DNA from: Candidatus Bathyarchaeota archaeon RBG_13_52_12
Lineage (GTDB): Archaea; Thermoproteota; Bathyarchaeia; TCS64
Reading direction: 5' to 3'
Assembly: GCA_001774245.1 (NCBI GenBank)
Contig: MEZF01000001.1
Span: forward strand, 156-6,352
Length of the DNA stretch: 6,197 nucleotides
Shown piece by piece: positions 1 through 4,191 of this stretch (within the stretch, counting starts at the first letter, position 1; each line of letters opens with the position of its first letter). The position numbers and the translations under genes were made by a program. Below the pieces are notes generated by a model. The model searched no databases. It was not told the DNA's origin and saw only the letters and a program-made list of their open reading frames with translations.

Positions 1-24
1 GGATTCACCCCAATCGGACCGTAA
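1..24 (+). CDS. Possible 3' end of an upstream gene (partial)
   Basis: Frame 1 is open from the window edge and stops at TAA 22-24, giving the seven-residue tail GFTPIGP. The stop is followed about 20 bases later by long T-runs typical of an archaeal terminator, which is the main reason to suspect a real gene end. Next to livG and livF one would expect a LivH/LivM permease or a binding protein here, but seven residues cannot identify a family. Frames 2 and 3 are also open for a short distance, so this could be non-coding DNA. Confidence 0.22.
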   Translation, partial: GFTPIGP

Positions 25-43
25 AACCAGTAACATTATCCAC

Positions 44-64
44 TTTCTTTTTTTCATTTTTTTT
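44..64 (+). terminator. T-rich terminator before livG
   Basis: The sequence has T7 at 48-54 and T8 at 57-64, separated only by CA, after a short T-stretch at 44-46. There is no obvious hairpin, which fits archaeal poly-T termination. It probably ends the transcript of the gene to the left, so livG would be transcribed separately from that gene. Confidence 0.5.
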
Positions 65-102
65 AGAATAAAAAATTGCCTTTAGAAAGGGCTCTGCAAA
101 AC

Positions 103-110
103 TATTTAAA
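103..110 (+). promoter_or_regulatory. TATA box of livG-livF
   Basis: TATTTAAA matches the archaeal TATA consensus well. With the usual spacing of about 25 bases the transcript would start near 131-133, giving a leader of about 15 bases before ATG 148. The box lies inside the longer open frame that begins at TTG 76, which argues that the true livG start is downstream at 148. Confidence 0.5.
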
Positions 111-147
111 CTCTTTACTGGCTACAGATACGTTAGTTGATGCTGGT

Positions 148-906
148 ATGTCGGAGATTCTCAGAATCGAAAACGTTAGAAAATATTTTGGTCGATTCGC
201 AGCCGTTGATGACATCAGCATCGGCCTTAAAGAAGGGGGCATATACCTCCTCGTAGGCCCCAACGGCTGCGGCAAATCGACACTCACCAACTGTATCTCA
301 GGCCTATTCCACGCAGAAGAAGGAAAAATCTTCTACAGAGACGAGGACATAACGAGGGAGGAGATGTACAAGATTGCTCGTCAAGGCCTTGTGAGAACTT
401 TCCAAATCGCGTCTCCGTTCCTCAGATTGACCACTCTTGAGAACATGCTAGTCGCACTCCCAGACAACGCTGGAGAGAACCTCATCAAGTCTCTCGCTAA
501 ACCCACATGGATAGACAGCGAGATCAGTGCCGTCAGAAGAGCCTCCGAGCTACTCAAAGTATTGGGTCTAAGCCATGTATGGAACAAACCAGCAAACACA
601 CTCAGCGGTGGGGAACTCAAACTCCTCGAGATCGGCAGAACATTGATGTCCGGTGCTGAGACCATACTTCTAGATGAGCCTGTGGGTAGCATAGACCCAA
701 AACTCTGCCATCAGATCTTCAACCACGTCCTCAAGCTCCGTGACGATCTTGGCATCACATTCCTAGTCATAGAACACAGGCTCGAGGTCGCTGCCCAGTA
801 CGCGGATCACGTCTTCGCTATGGATCGCGGTAAGCTAGTCACTGAGGGGACGGCAGAGGAAGTATTCGAGGACCCCCGAGTCATCGAGTCGTACCTAGGT
901 GAATAA
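148..906 (+). CDS. livG: Branched-chain amino acid-type ABC importer ATPase LivG
   Basis: This is a cytoplasmic ATPase subunit of a HAAT-family importer, which powers uptake of branched-chain amino acids or related solutes with LivF and the LivH/LivM permeases. The 252-residue product has the ABC elements in order: Walker A GPNGCGKST (37-45), Q-loop RTFQ (83-86), signature LSGGE (152-156), Walker B ILLDEP (173-178), D-loop SID (181-183) and H-loop EH (209-210). The length fits LivG (about 250). The frame is open back to TTG 76, which would add 24 residues, but ATG 148 gives the family-typical N-terminus (ILRIENVRKYFG) and lies just downstream of a TATA box. No strong ribosome binding site precedes it. 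The next ATPase gene starts 1 base after the stop, so the two are surely co-transcribed. The ATPase assignment is firm. The substrate is inferred from family and pairing only, since the specificity subunits are not visible. Confidence 0.9.
   Translation: MSEILRIENVRKYFGRFAAVDDISIGLKEGGIYLLVGPNGCGKSTLTNCISGLFHAEEGKIFYRDEDITREEMYKIARQGLVRTFQIASPFLRLTTLENMLVALPDNAGENLIKSLAKPTWIDSEISAVRRASELLKVLGLSHVWNKPANTLSGGELKLLEIGRTLMSGAETILLDEPVGSIDPKLCHQIFNHVLKLRDDLGITFLVIEHRLEVAAQYADHVFAMDRGKLVTEGTAEEVFEDPRVIESYLGE
897..902 (+). promoter_or_regulatory. Ribosome binding site deciding the livF start
   Basis: AGGTGA lies within the last codons of livG, five bases before ATG 908. It matches the anti-Shine-Dalgarno end of archaeal 16S rRNA. 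It supports ATG 908 over the in-frame GTG at 899, because the GTG itself falls inside this site. Confidence 0.6.
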
Positions 907-907
907 G

Positions 908-1657
908 ATGGGTAACATACTAGAGACAAAAGGACTGAATGTCGGCTACGGCCCGATTCATGTTATCTACGACTTAGACTTTGAGGTCCCCGATGGTGAG
1001 GTCACCGTCATCGTCGGCCCAAACGGAGTCGGCAAAACAACGCTTCTTAAGGCAATTATGGGGCTGGCAACAGTCTACTCCGGCGAAGTCTGGTTCCAGG
1101 GAAAGAACATCACGAATATCCCACCCTACGAGAGAACCAAAATGGGCATCGGATACATGCCTCAGACGGGCAACATCTTCAGCAAGCTCACAGTAGAGGA
1201 CAACCTCAAGATGGCTGCCTACACGGTGAACAGCGCAAAGGTATACCAAGATAAACTCGAGTTCGTCTTTAACCTCTTCCCCATGATCAAGGGGTACATG
1301 TCCCGCGCCGCAGGCACGCTTAGCGGAGGCGAGCGCCAGATGCTCGCCGAAGGCATGGTTCTCATGAGGGAGCCCAAGCTGATGATGGTGGACGAGCCAA
1401 CCGCCGGACTCATGCCCAAGCTCGTCAACGACGTCATGAAGCAACTCGAGAAGATGGCTGAGACGACGGGTCTCCCAATCGTCCTCGTCGAGCAGCGCGC
1501 CAAGCGCGCCCTCCAAGTCGGGGATAAGGCCTACATGATGCGTGGAGGCAAATTCACCTTCTCAGGCAGCGCGGAGGCGCTGGCAAACCACCCGCAGCTC
1601 AACGAGATGTACCTTGGCGCCATCGAAATCCACGACCTCGGCACCGTCAAGGAGTAA
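908..1657 (+). CDS. livF: Branched-chain amino acid-type ABC importer ATPase LivF
   Basis: This is the second ATPase of the importer and is expected to form a heterodimer with LivG under the membrane. The 249-residue product carries Walker A GPNGVGKTT (37-45), Q-loop GYMPQ (82-86), signature LSGGERQ (138-144) and Walker B MMVDEP (159-164) followed by TAGLMP. At the switch-histidine position it has VEQ (194-196). Glutamine there is characteristic of LivF proteins (usually VEQN) and distinguishes it from LivG, which keeps EH. ATG 908 is one base after the livG stop and has a good ribosome binding site at 897-902. A GTG at 899 would add three residues and overlap livG by eight bases, which is less likely. 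A T-run follows the stop. Family assignment is firm; the transported solute is not determinable here. Confidence 0.91.
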   Translation: MGNILETKGLNVGYGPIHVIYDLDFEVPDGEVTVIVGPNGVGKTTLLKAIMGLATVYSGEVWFQGKNITNIPPYERTKMGIGYMPQTGNIFSKLTVEDNLKMAAYTVNSAKVYQDKLEFVFNLFPMIKGYMSRAAGTLSGGERQMLAEGMVLMREPKLMMVDEPTAGLMPKLVNDVMKQLEKMAETTGLPIVLVEQRAKRALQVGDKAYMMRGGKFTFSGSAEALANHPQLNEMYLGAIEIHDLGTVKE

Positions 1658-1669
1658 TCCCCCACTTCA

Positions 1670-1676
1670 TTTTTTT
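1670..1676 (+). terminator. T7 terminator after livF
   Basis: A run of seven T starts 12 bases after the livF stop, with no clear stem before it, as is common in archaea. It separates livGF from the rubredoxin gene, which has its own TATA box downstream. Confidence 0.5.
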
Positions 1677-1713
1677 ACTCAGTCGAATCTCCAATTTTTC
1701 CACTCCCACGCTC

Positions 1714-1722
1714 AATTTAAAT
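1714..1722 (+). promoter_or_regulatory. TATA box of the rubredoxin gene
   Basis: AATTTAAAT is centred at about 1718, 28 bases before ATG 1746. Normal archaeal spacing puts the transcription start at or within a few bases of the start codon, so the mRNA is probably leaderless. No ribosome binding site is visible before the ATG (GCGAGACTCTACCC), which agrees. Confidence 0.6.
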
Positions 1723-1745
1723 CGAGGCGCTGCGAGACTCTACCC

Positions 1746-1907
1746 ATGGACAAGTACGAGTGCACAGTCTGCGGTTACATCTACGACCCCGCCGAGGGGG
1801 ACCCGCCCTCGGGCGTTGCCCCGGGTACGCCCTTCGAGAAGATACCTGATGATTGGGTCTGCCCCATCTGCGGAGCCCCCAAGAGCGCCTTCAAAGTGAA
1901 GGTCTAG
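1746..1907 (+). CDS. Rubredoxin
   Basis: Rubredoxin is a small cytoplasmic one-electron carrier with a single iron held by four cysteines. In anaerobic archaea it typically passes electrons to superoxide reductase, rubrerythrin or flavodiiron oxygen reductases. The 53-residue product has the two knuckles CTVCGY (6-11) and CPICG (39-43), the conserved tyrosines and DPAEGD segment (14-19), and the PDDWVCP stretch (34-40). Length and residues match classical rubredoxin with nothing missing. A longer in-frame ORF starts at 1542 inside livF, but its extra residues are low-complexity shadow sequence. ATG 1746 gives the family-typical start (MDKYECTVCG) just downstream of a TATA box. No redox partner gene is next to it in this window, so its client is unknown. 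It suggests an anaerobic or microaerobic host. Confidence 0.97.
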   Translation: MDKYECTVCGYIYDPAEGDPPSGVAPGTPFEKIPDDWVCPICGAPKSAFKVKV

Positions 1908-1918
1908 ACGCGCTCTAG

Positions 1919-1926
1919 TTTTTTTT
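1919..1926 (+). terminator. T8 terminator after rubredoxin
   Basis: Eight T in a row begin 12 bases after the rubredoxin stop. This is a typical archaeal poly-T stop and marks the + strand side of a convergent gene boundary. Confidence 0.55.
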
Positions 1927-1939
1927 GATACGGTTTGCC

Positions 1940-1966
1940 AAAACCCCCTACTTCTCCTAGCAGGGG
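1940..1966 (-). terminator. Possible hairpin terminator of the minus-strand block
   Basis: On the minus strand CCCCT (1966-1962) can pair with AGGGG (1949-1945) across a 12-base loop, followed one base later by TTTT (1943-1940). It lies at the end of the leftward block and points toward the rubredoxin terminator. The stem is only 5 bp and archaea rarely need one, so this is tentative. Confidence 0.3.
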
Positions 1967-2037
1967 AGGGGAGTCAAGTGGTAAACATCTTCGTACTCCT
2001 TGACCCTCTGTCTATAGTATTCGACAAGTTCGCTCAT
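1957..2037 (-). pseudogene. Possible 5' remnant of a SAM-dependent methyltransferase gene
   Basis: On the minus strand ATG 2037-2035 opens a 26-codon frame ending at TAG. The product begins MSELVEYYRQRVKEYEDVYH. From memory of the family, this resembles the first helix of many class I SAM-dependent methyltransferases, which often open with a pattern like ELxxYYxxRAxEYxxxY. The match stops after about 20 residues with a short unrelated tail (LTPLPC). The SAM-binding glycine motif is absent, and the rubredoxin gene leaves no room for the rest. The simplest reading is the surviving start of a deleted methyltransferase gene, 35 bases downstream of the ICMT-like gene. A genuine micropeptide or chance similarity cannot be excluded. 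No clear ribosome binding site precedes the ATG. Confidence 0.35.
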
Positions 2038-2072
2038 CGGACAGAAAAGGCAACTTGGATAGAAATCGGCTA

Positions 2073-2447
2073 TTAGTAGACGCTGGGGATGAGGCGCCAC
2101 TTTACACGCTTCTGGTACTCCCGATACTTGCTACCGTACTTCTTGATGAGTTCCTCCTCCTCCTTCCCGATCTGAGAGAGAATGACCCACCAACTGATGA
2201 GGGCGAGGCCTATCGTCTCCACAAGGGGGAGGATGACGACGAGGCCAGTTGTAAGTAGAAGGAAGCCGAGGTAGTAGGGGTGCCTCACGATCATGTAAGG
2301 GCCCCCCGTGACAAGCTTCCCGCTGTAGTTCGTCTTCCAGTAGCTCCACCAGAATATGATGTAATAGAGCCCCAAGGCGATAAGTGCAGCTCCAGCTATG
2401 GTTGTGGGGGCGTAGAGGTCAATGTTCGTAGGGGCGAAGAGGTCCAT
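2073..2447 (-). CDS. Isoprenylcysteine carboxyl methyltransferase (ICMT/Ste14)-like membrane protein
   Basis: This is an integral membrane protein of the ICMT/phospholipid-methyltransferase (PEMT-like) superfamily, which uses SAM to methylate carboxyl groups or lipid head groups. The 124-residue product shows a hydrophobic segment at about 14-34. The family core follows: GGPYMIVRHPYYLG (48-61), a hydrophobic hairpin at about 60-93, then EEEELIKKYGSKYREY (96-111) and WRLIPS (117-122). The RHP-Y-G and EE...YG..Y..Y...IP elements are the SAM and substrate region conserved from Ste14 to its prokaryotic relatives. It is short for the family and has about three hydrophobic segments, so it is a minimal version. 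The start codon is 2 bases after the stop of the M24 peptidase gene, with AAGGA seven bases upstream, so translation is probably coupled. The prokaryotic substrate is unknown; true prenyl-protein methylation should not be assumed. Confidence 0.8.
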   Translation of the reverse strand: MDLFAPTNIDLYAPTTIAGAALIALGLYYIIFWWSYWKTNYSGKLVTGGPYMIVRHPYYLGFLLLTTGLVVILPLVETIGLALISWWVILSQIGKEEEELIKKYGSKYREYQKRVKWRLIPSVY

Positions 2448-2449
2448 GT

Positions 2450-3559
2450 TTAGTCCTTCACAGGGTAAACGAGGAGGTTTCTATTGAACTTGGTGAGGCT
2501 CTCGCAACCAGTCTGGGTGCAGGCAACCGTGTCCTCTACCCTGACGCCGATCTCGCCGACTATGTATATGCCCGGCTCATCGCTGAAAACCATACCCGAT
2601 TCGAGTCGGATCATGTTATCCATGACTATGTAAGGGTGCTCGTGAACCTGGAGACCCACGCCATGGCCGAGACGGTGGATGAAGAATTCACCATAGCCTG
2701 CATCCTCGATCACTTTGCGGCCCGCCTTGTCGACGGACTCACAGGTGACGCCAGGCTTTACAGCCTCGAATGCCGTCCTGTTGGCGAGTAGAACTATTTC
2801 ATATAATTTCCTATGCCGGGGGCTCGGCTCCCCGTAGAAGACGGTTCGAGTTATGTCGCTCCAGTAGCCGTGGACGGTGCAGCCCATATCAACGAGTACG
2901 GCTTCCCCTGGCTCGAGGCGTCTTTCCCCGGGGTTGCCGTGGGGAAGGGCTGCGCGATCCCCGAAGAGGACGCCGGGGAAAGTCTGTTCGCCTCCGAGTC
3001 GCTTCATCTCTGAGGTGAGTATGTCGCTGAGGTCAGCCTCGGTCATGTCGGTGTGGAGCATGCTGAAGCCTGTTTCGAGGGCCCTGTCGGCTATATGGCA
3101 GGCAGTCTTTATCCACTCGAGTTCTTCCGGAGTCTTCACCATGCGGACGTGTTCAATGTGGTCTGAGGCATCGACTAAGCGGGCTTTGGGGAGGGCAGCT
3201 TGGAGTCGGTTGACCCATCCCCAGGGCGCCTCCTCGGGGATGCCGATCTTTGCGGAGGCGAGGCAACGGTCCTTTATCGTCTCAGCTAAGATAGCTATCG
3301 GGTCCTCGTGCTCTAACCAGATGACCTTATCCTTGAACCAGGGCGTCTGGCCCCGTAGCTCCTTCTCTAACTGATTGACTATGAAGGTGGGCTTCCCCTC
3401 GACGGGGATGAGGGCGGCTGCCAGGCGCTCACTGAGTCCAATGTTTAAGCCGGTGTAGTAAGCAATGTTTGGGCCCGGGAAGAGGAGGAGAGCGTCGAAG
3501 CCATCTCCCCCAAGTCTCTTCATGAGTTCCTCTGCCCTCTGGCGGTTGAACTCGCTCAT
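2450..3559 (-). CDS. M24-family metallopeptidase, Xaa-Pro peptidase (prolidase)-like
   Basis: This is a cytoplasmic dinuclear-metal peptidase of the pita-bread fold. Relatives remove or split residues before proline (Xaa-Pro dipeptidase or aminopeptidase). The 369-residue product has a creatinase/prolidase N-terminal domain (about 1-135, with NIAYYTGL at 31-38) and an M24 catalytic domain (about 140-365). All five metal ligands are visible: D224 (VLVDMG), D235 (WSDITRT), H299 (HRLGHGVG), E328 (SDEPGIY) and E342 (RVEDT). H207 (LPHGNP) is the conserved catalytic-site histidine. The protein is therefore probably active. Length is normal for archaeal prolidases. ATG 3559 is supported by the family-typical start; another ATG eight bases upstream is out of frame. 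A TATA-like box lies about 50 bases upstream. The ICMT-like gene follows after 2 bases. Whether it is a dipeptidase or an aminopeptidase cannot be told from sequence alone. Confidence 0.9.
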   Translation of the reverse strand: MSEFNRQRAEELMKRLGGDGFDALLLFPGPNIAYYTGLNIGLSERLAAALIPVEGKPTFIVNQLEKELRGQTPWFKDKVIWLEHEDPIAILAETIKDRCLASAKIGIPEEAPWGWVNRLQAALPKARLVDASDHIEHVRMVKTPEELEWIKTACHIADRALETGFSMLHTDMTEADLSDILTSEMKRLGGEQTFPGVLFGDRAALPHGNPGERRLEPGEAVLVDMGCTVHGYWSDITRTVFYGEPSPRHRKLYEIVLLANRTAFEAVKPGVTCESVDKAGRKVIEDAGYGEFFIHRLGHGVGLQVHEHPYIVMDNMIRLESGMVFSDEPGIYIVGEIGVRVEDTVACTQTGCESLTKFNRNLLVYPVKD

Positions 3560-3605
3560 GGTATCATGGGGATGACTAGGGGCCCTTAATGGTTTCCGAG
3601 TGAAA

Positions 3606-3613
3606 GTATAAAC
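3606..3613 (-). promoter_or_regulatory. TATA-like box of the M24 peptidase gene
   Basis: The minus strand reads GTTTATAC here, in the 76-base gap between the SNase-like gene and the peptidase gene. It would place the transcript start near 3584, leaving a leader of about 24 bases. No T-run lies between the two genes, so read-through from the SNase-like gene is also possible. Confidence 0.4.
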
Positions 3614-3635
3614 GCTACTATGGGGATTGGTGATC

Positions 3636-3914
3636 CTAGAGTTTGGCCAGGAATTCGGTCATCTTCTTATTTACGTCGGTTCCATCTTCGAGATTGACCT
3701 GAGATTTACTCCTGCCAAAGGTGTCGATGCTGTGGCTCTCGTAGGAGACTTTCTTCTTAAATACTAACTCTGAGAGAGCGGCCATCGCCTTTTTCTCCTT
3801 CTCACTGTTTTTCGGTGGTACTGTTAGGCCATCGAGGATGATTATCTGGTCTGTTCTTAAACGGAAGCTTATCCCGTCGACAATCTCTACAGCCGTCGCA
3901 ACTTTTACGACCAT
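3636..3914 (-). CDS. SNase-like (thermonuclease fold) small protein, apparently catalytically degenerate
   Basis: The 92-residue product has no signal peptide or membrane segment. Its pattern follows the staphylococcal nuclease OB-fold: ATAVEIVDGISFRL (6-19) matches the VVDGDT..L strand. IIILDGLTVP (24-33) matches the IRLLGIDAPE segment. KKAMAALSELVFKKKV (41-56) matches the A..L.ELV.GK.V helix and strand. DTFGR (64-68) matches D.YGR, and LEDGTDVNKKM (75-85) matches the L.DG..VN..M element. Most catalytic positions are changed: the DGDT aspartate is isoleucine, the arginine before LLG is isoleucine, and the D-x-PE residues are gone. Only the GR arginine (R68) remains. I infer a non-nuclease OB-fold protein, perhaps binding nucleic acid or protein. 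ATG 3914 has AAGGA five bases upstream and a TATA box near 3944. The gene looks more AT-rich than the peptidase gene (25 of 60 G/C at 3661-3720 against 38 of 60 at 2881-2940). The fold call comes from pattern matching by eye, not a search. Confidence 0.68.
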   Translation of the reverse strand: MVVKVATAVEIVDGISFRLRTDQIIILDGLTVPPKNSEKEKKAMAALSELVFKKKVSYESHSIDTFGRSKSQVNLEDGTDVNKKMTEFLAKL

Positions 3915-3919
3915 ATCGT

Positions 3920-3924
3920 TCCTT
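3920..3924 (-). promoter_or_regulatory. Ribosome binding site of the SNase-like gene
   Basis: The minus strand reads AAGGA, five bases before ATG 3914. It supports that start. If transcription began exactly 25 bases from the TATA centre, the site would be at or just outside the 5' end, so the precise transcript start is uncertain. Confidence 0.4.
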
Positions 3925-3937
3925 ATGGCAACTCATC

Positions 3938-3950
3938 CATATATTTTAAG
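3938..3950 (-). promoter_or_regulatory. TATA box of the SNase-like gene
   Basis: The minus strand reads CTTAAAATATATG, a strong archaeal TATA-like element centred at about 3944. Expected transcription starts near 3919-3922, giving a very short leader before ATG 3914. Confidence 0.5.
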
Positions 3951-4110
3951 TTTATCTGTCTTCGACTGCGAGCGAGAATGCACTTAAGAATATTCACTGT
4001 GTGATCAAAATCTCTATGGCGCTAGATGGTTGGTGACTTTTTCTTCTACACGCACGCGCCTACTAATTTTTTAACAATACCAGAGGTTGCAGAGTATAGA
4101 TTTCCTGTTT
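3951..4110. other. Non-coding divergent intergenic stretch
   Basis: The genes on either side diverge, so this space (3915-4149 in full) should hold both promoters. I found no open frame above about 15 codons on either strand and no tRNA-like cloverleaf. It contains T5 at 4034-4038 and T6 near 4068-4073, which could end a short rightward RNA, and TGATCA at 4002-4007. The + strand permease frame is open for some way upstream of ATG 4150 (TTG at 4087), but that part lacks any family-like sequence. Beyond the promoters near each end, no function is recognisable. Confidence 0.5.
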
Positions 4111-4125
4111 CAAAAGTTTTTTAGG
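4111..4125 (+). promoter_or_regulatory. Weak TATA-like element of the FtsX-type permease gene
   Basis: CAAAAGTTTTTTAGG holds an AT-rich core centred near 4120, about 30 bases before ATG 4150. A transcript starting near 4145 would be almost leaderless. A second candidate, AGTATAGAT at 4093-4101, would give a leader of about 28 bases. Neither is a perfect TATA consensus. Confidence 0.3.
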
Positions 4126-4126
4126 T

Positions 4127-4191
4127 CCCCCTGCTGCGAAGGCTTAGAGATGTTCAGCTACGCGTCCAAGAGGATAATCCGCAGCAGGGGG
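4127..4191. repeat. Perfect 12-bp inverted repeat flanking the permease start codon
   Basis: CCCCCTGCTGCG at 4127-4138 is exactly repeated in inverted form as CGCAGCAGGGGG at 4180-4191, with 41 bases between them that include ATG 4150. The right arm lies in codons 11-14 (IRSRG region) of the permease gene. In RNA the arms would form a GC-rich stem of 12 pairs presenting the start codon in the loop. At the DNA level they could be a split operator. The match ends cleanly on both sides (T/C outside, A/C inside). Confidence 0.75.

Noticed and set aside
76..147. 24-residue N-terminal extension of LivG from TTG 76
   Set aside because: A strong TATA box at 103-110 lies inside it, it has no family-like residues and no ribosome binding site, and ATG 148 gives the normal LivG start.
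974..1516. 180-residue open frame on the minus strand opposite livF
   Set aside because: Its sequence is the antisense shadow of conserved ABC motifs; the + strand frame is clearly the gene.
148..1657. Idea that LivG and LivF are the ATPases for the FtsX-type permease
   Set aside because: Their motifs are HAAT-importer type, they lie about 2.5 kb away beyond convergent genes, and FtsX permeases use LolD/MacB-type ATPases.
1542..1745. Rubredoxin frame extended upstream into livF
   Set aside because: The extra residues are serine- and arginine-rich shadow sequence, and the TATA box at 1714-1722 sits inside the extension.
2055..2258. 67-residue + strand frame opposite the ICMT-like gene
   Set aside because: It is acidic, leucine-rich antisense sequence with no family features; the minus-strand frame carries the conserved ICMT motifs.
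2877..3374. 165-residue + strand frame opposite the M24 peptidase gene
   Set aside because: It is antisense to a gene with all M24 metal ligands, has no recognisable domain, and is rich in serine and arginine as expected for a shadow frame.
3578..3587. Near-palindrome AGGGGCCCTT in the leader of the peptidase gene
   Set aside because: Only six bases (GGGCCC) pair without mismatch at the centre; this is short enough to be chance.
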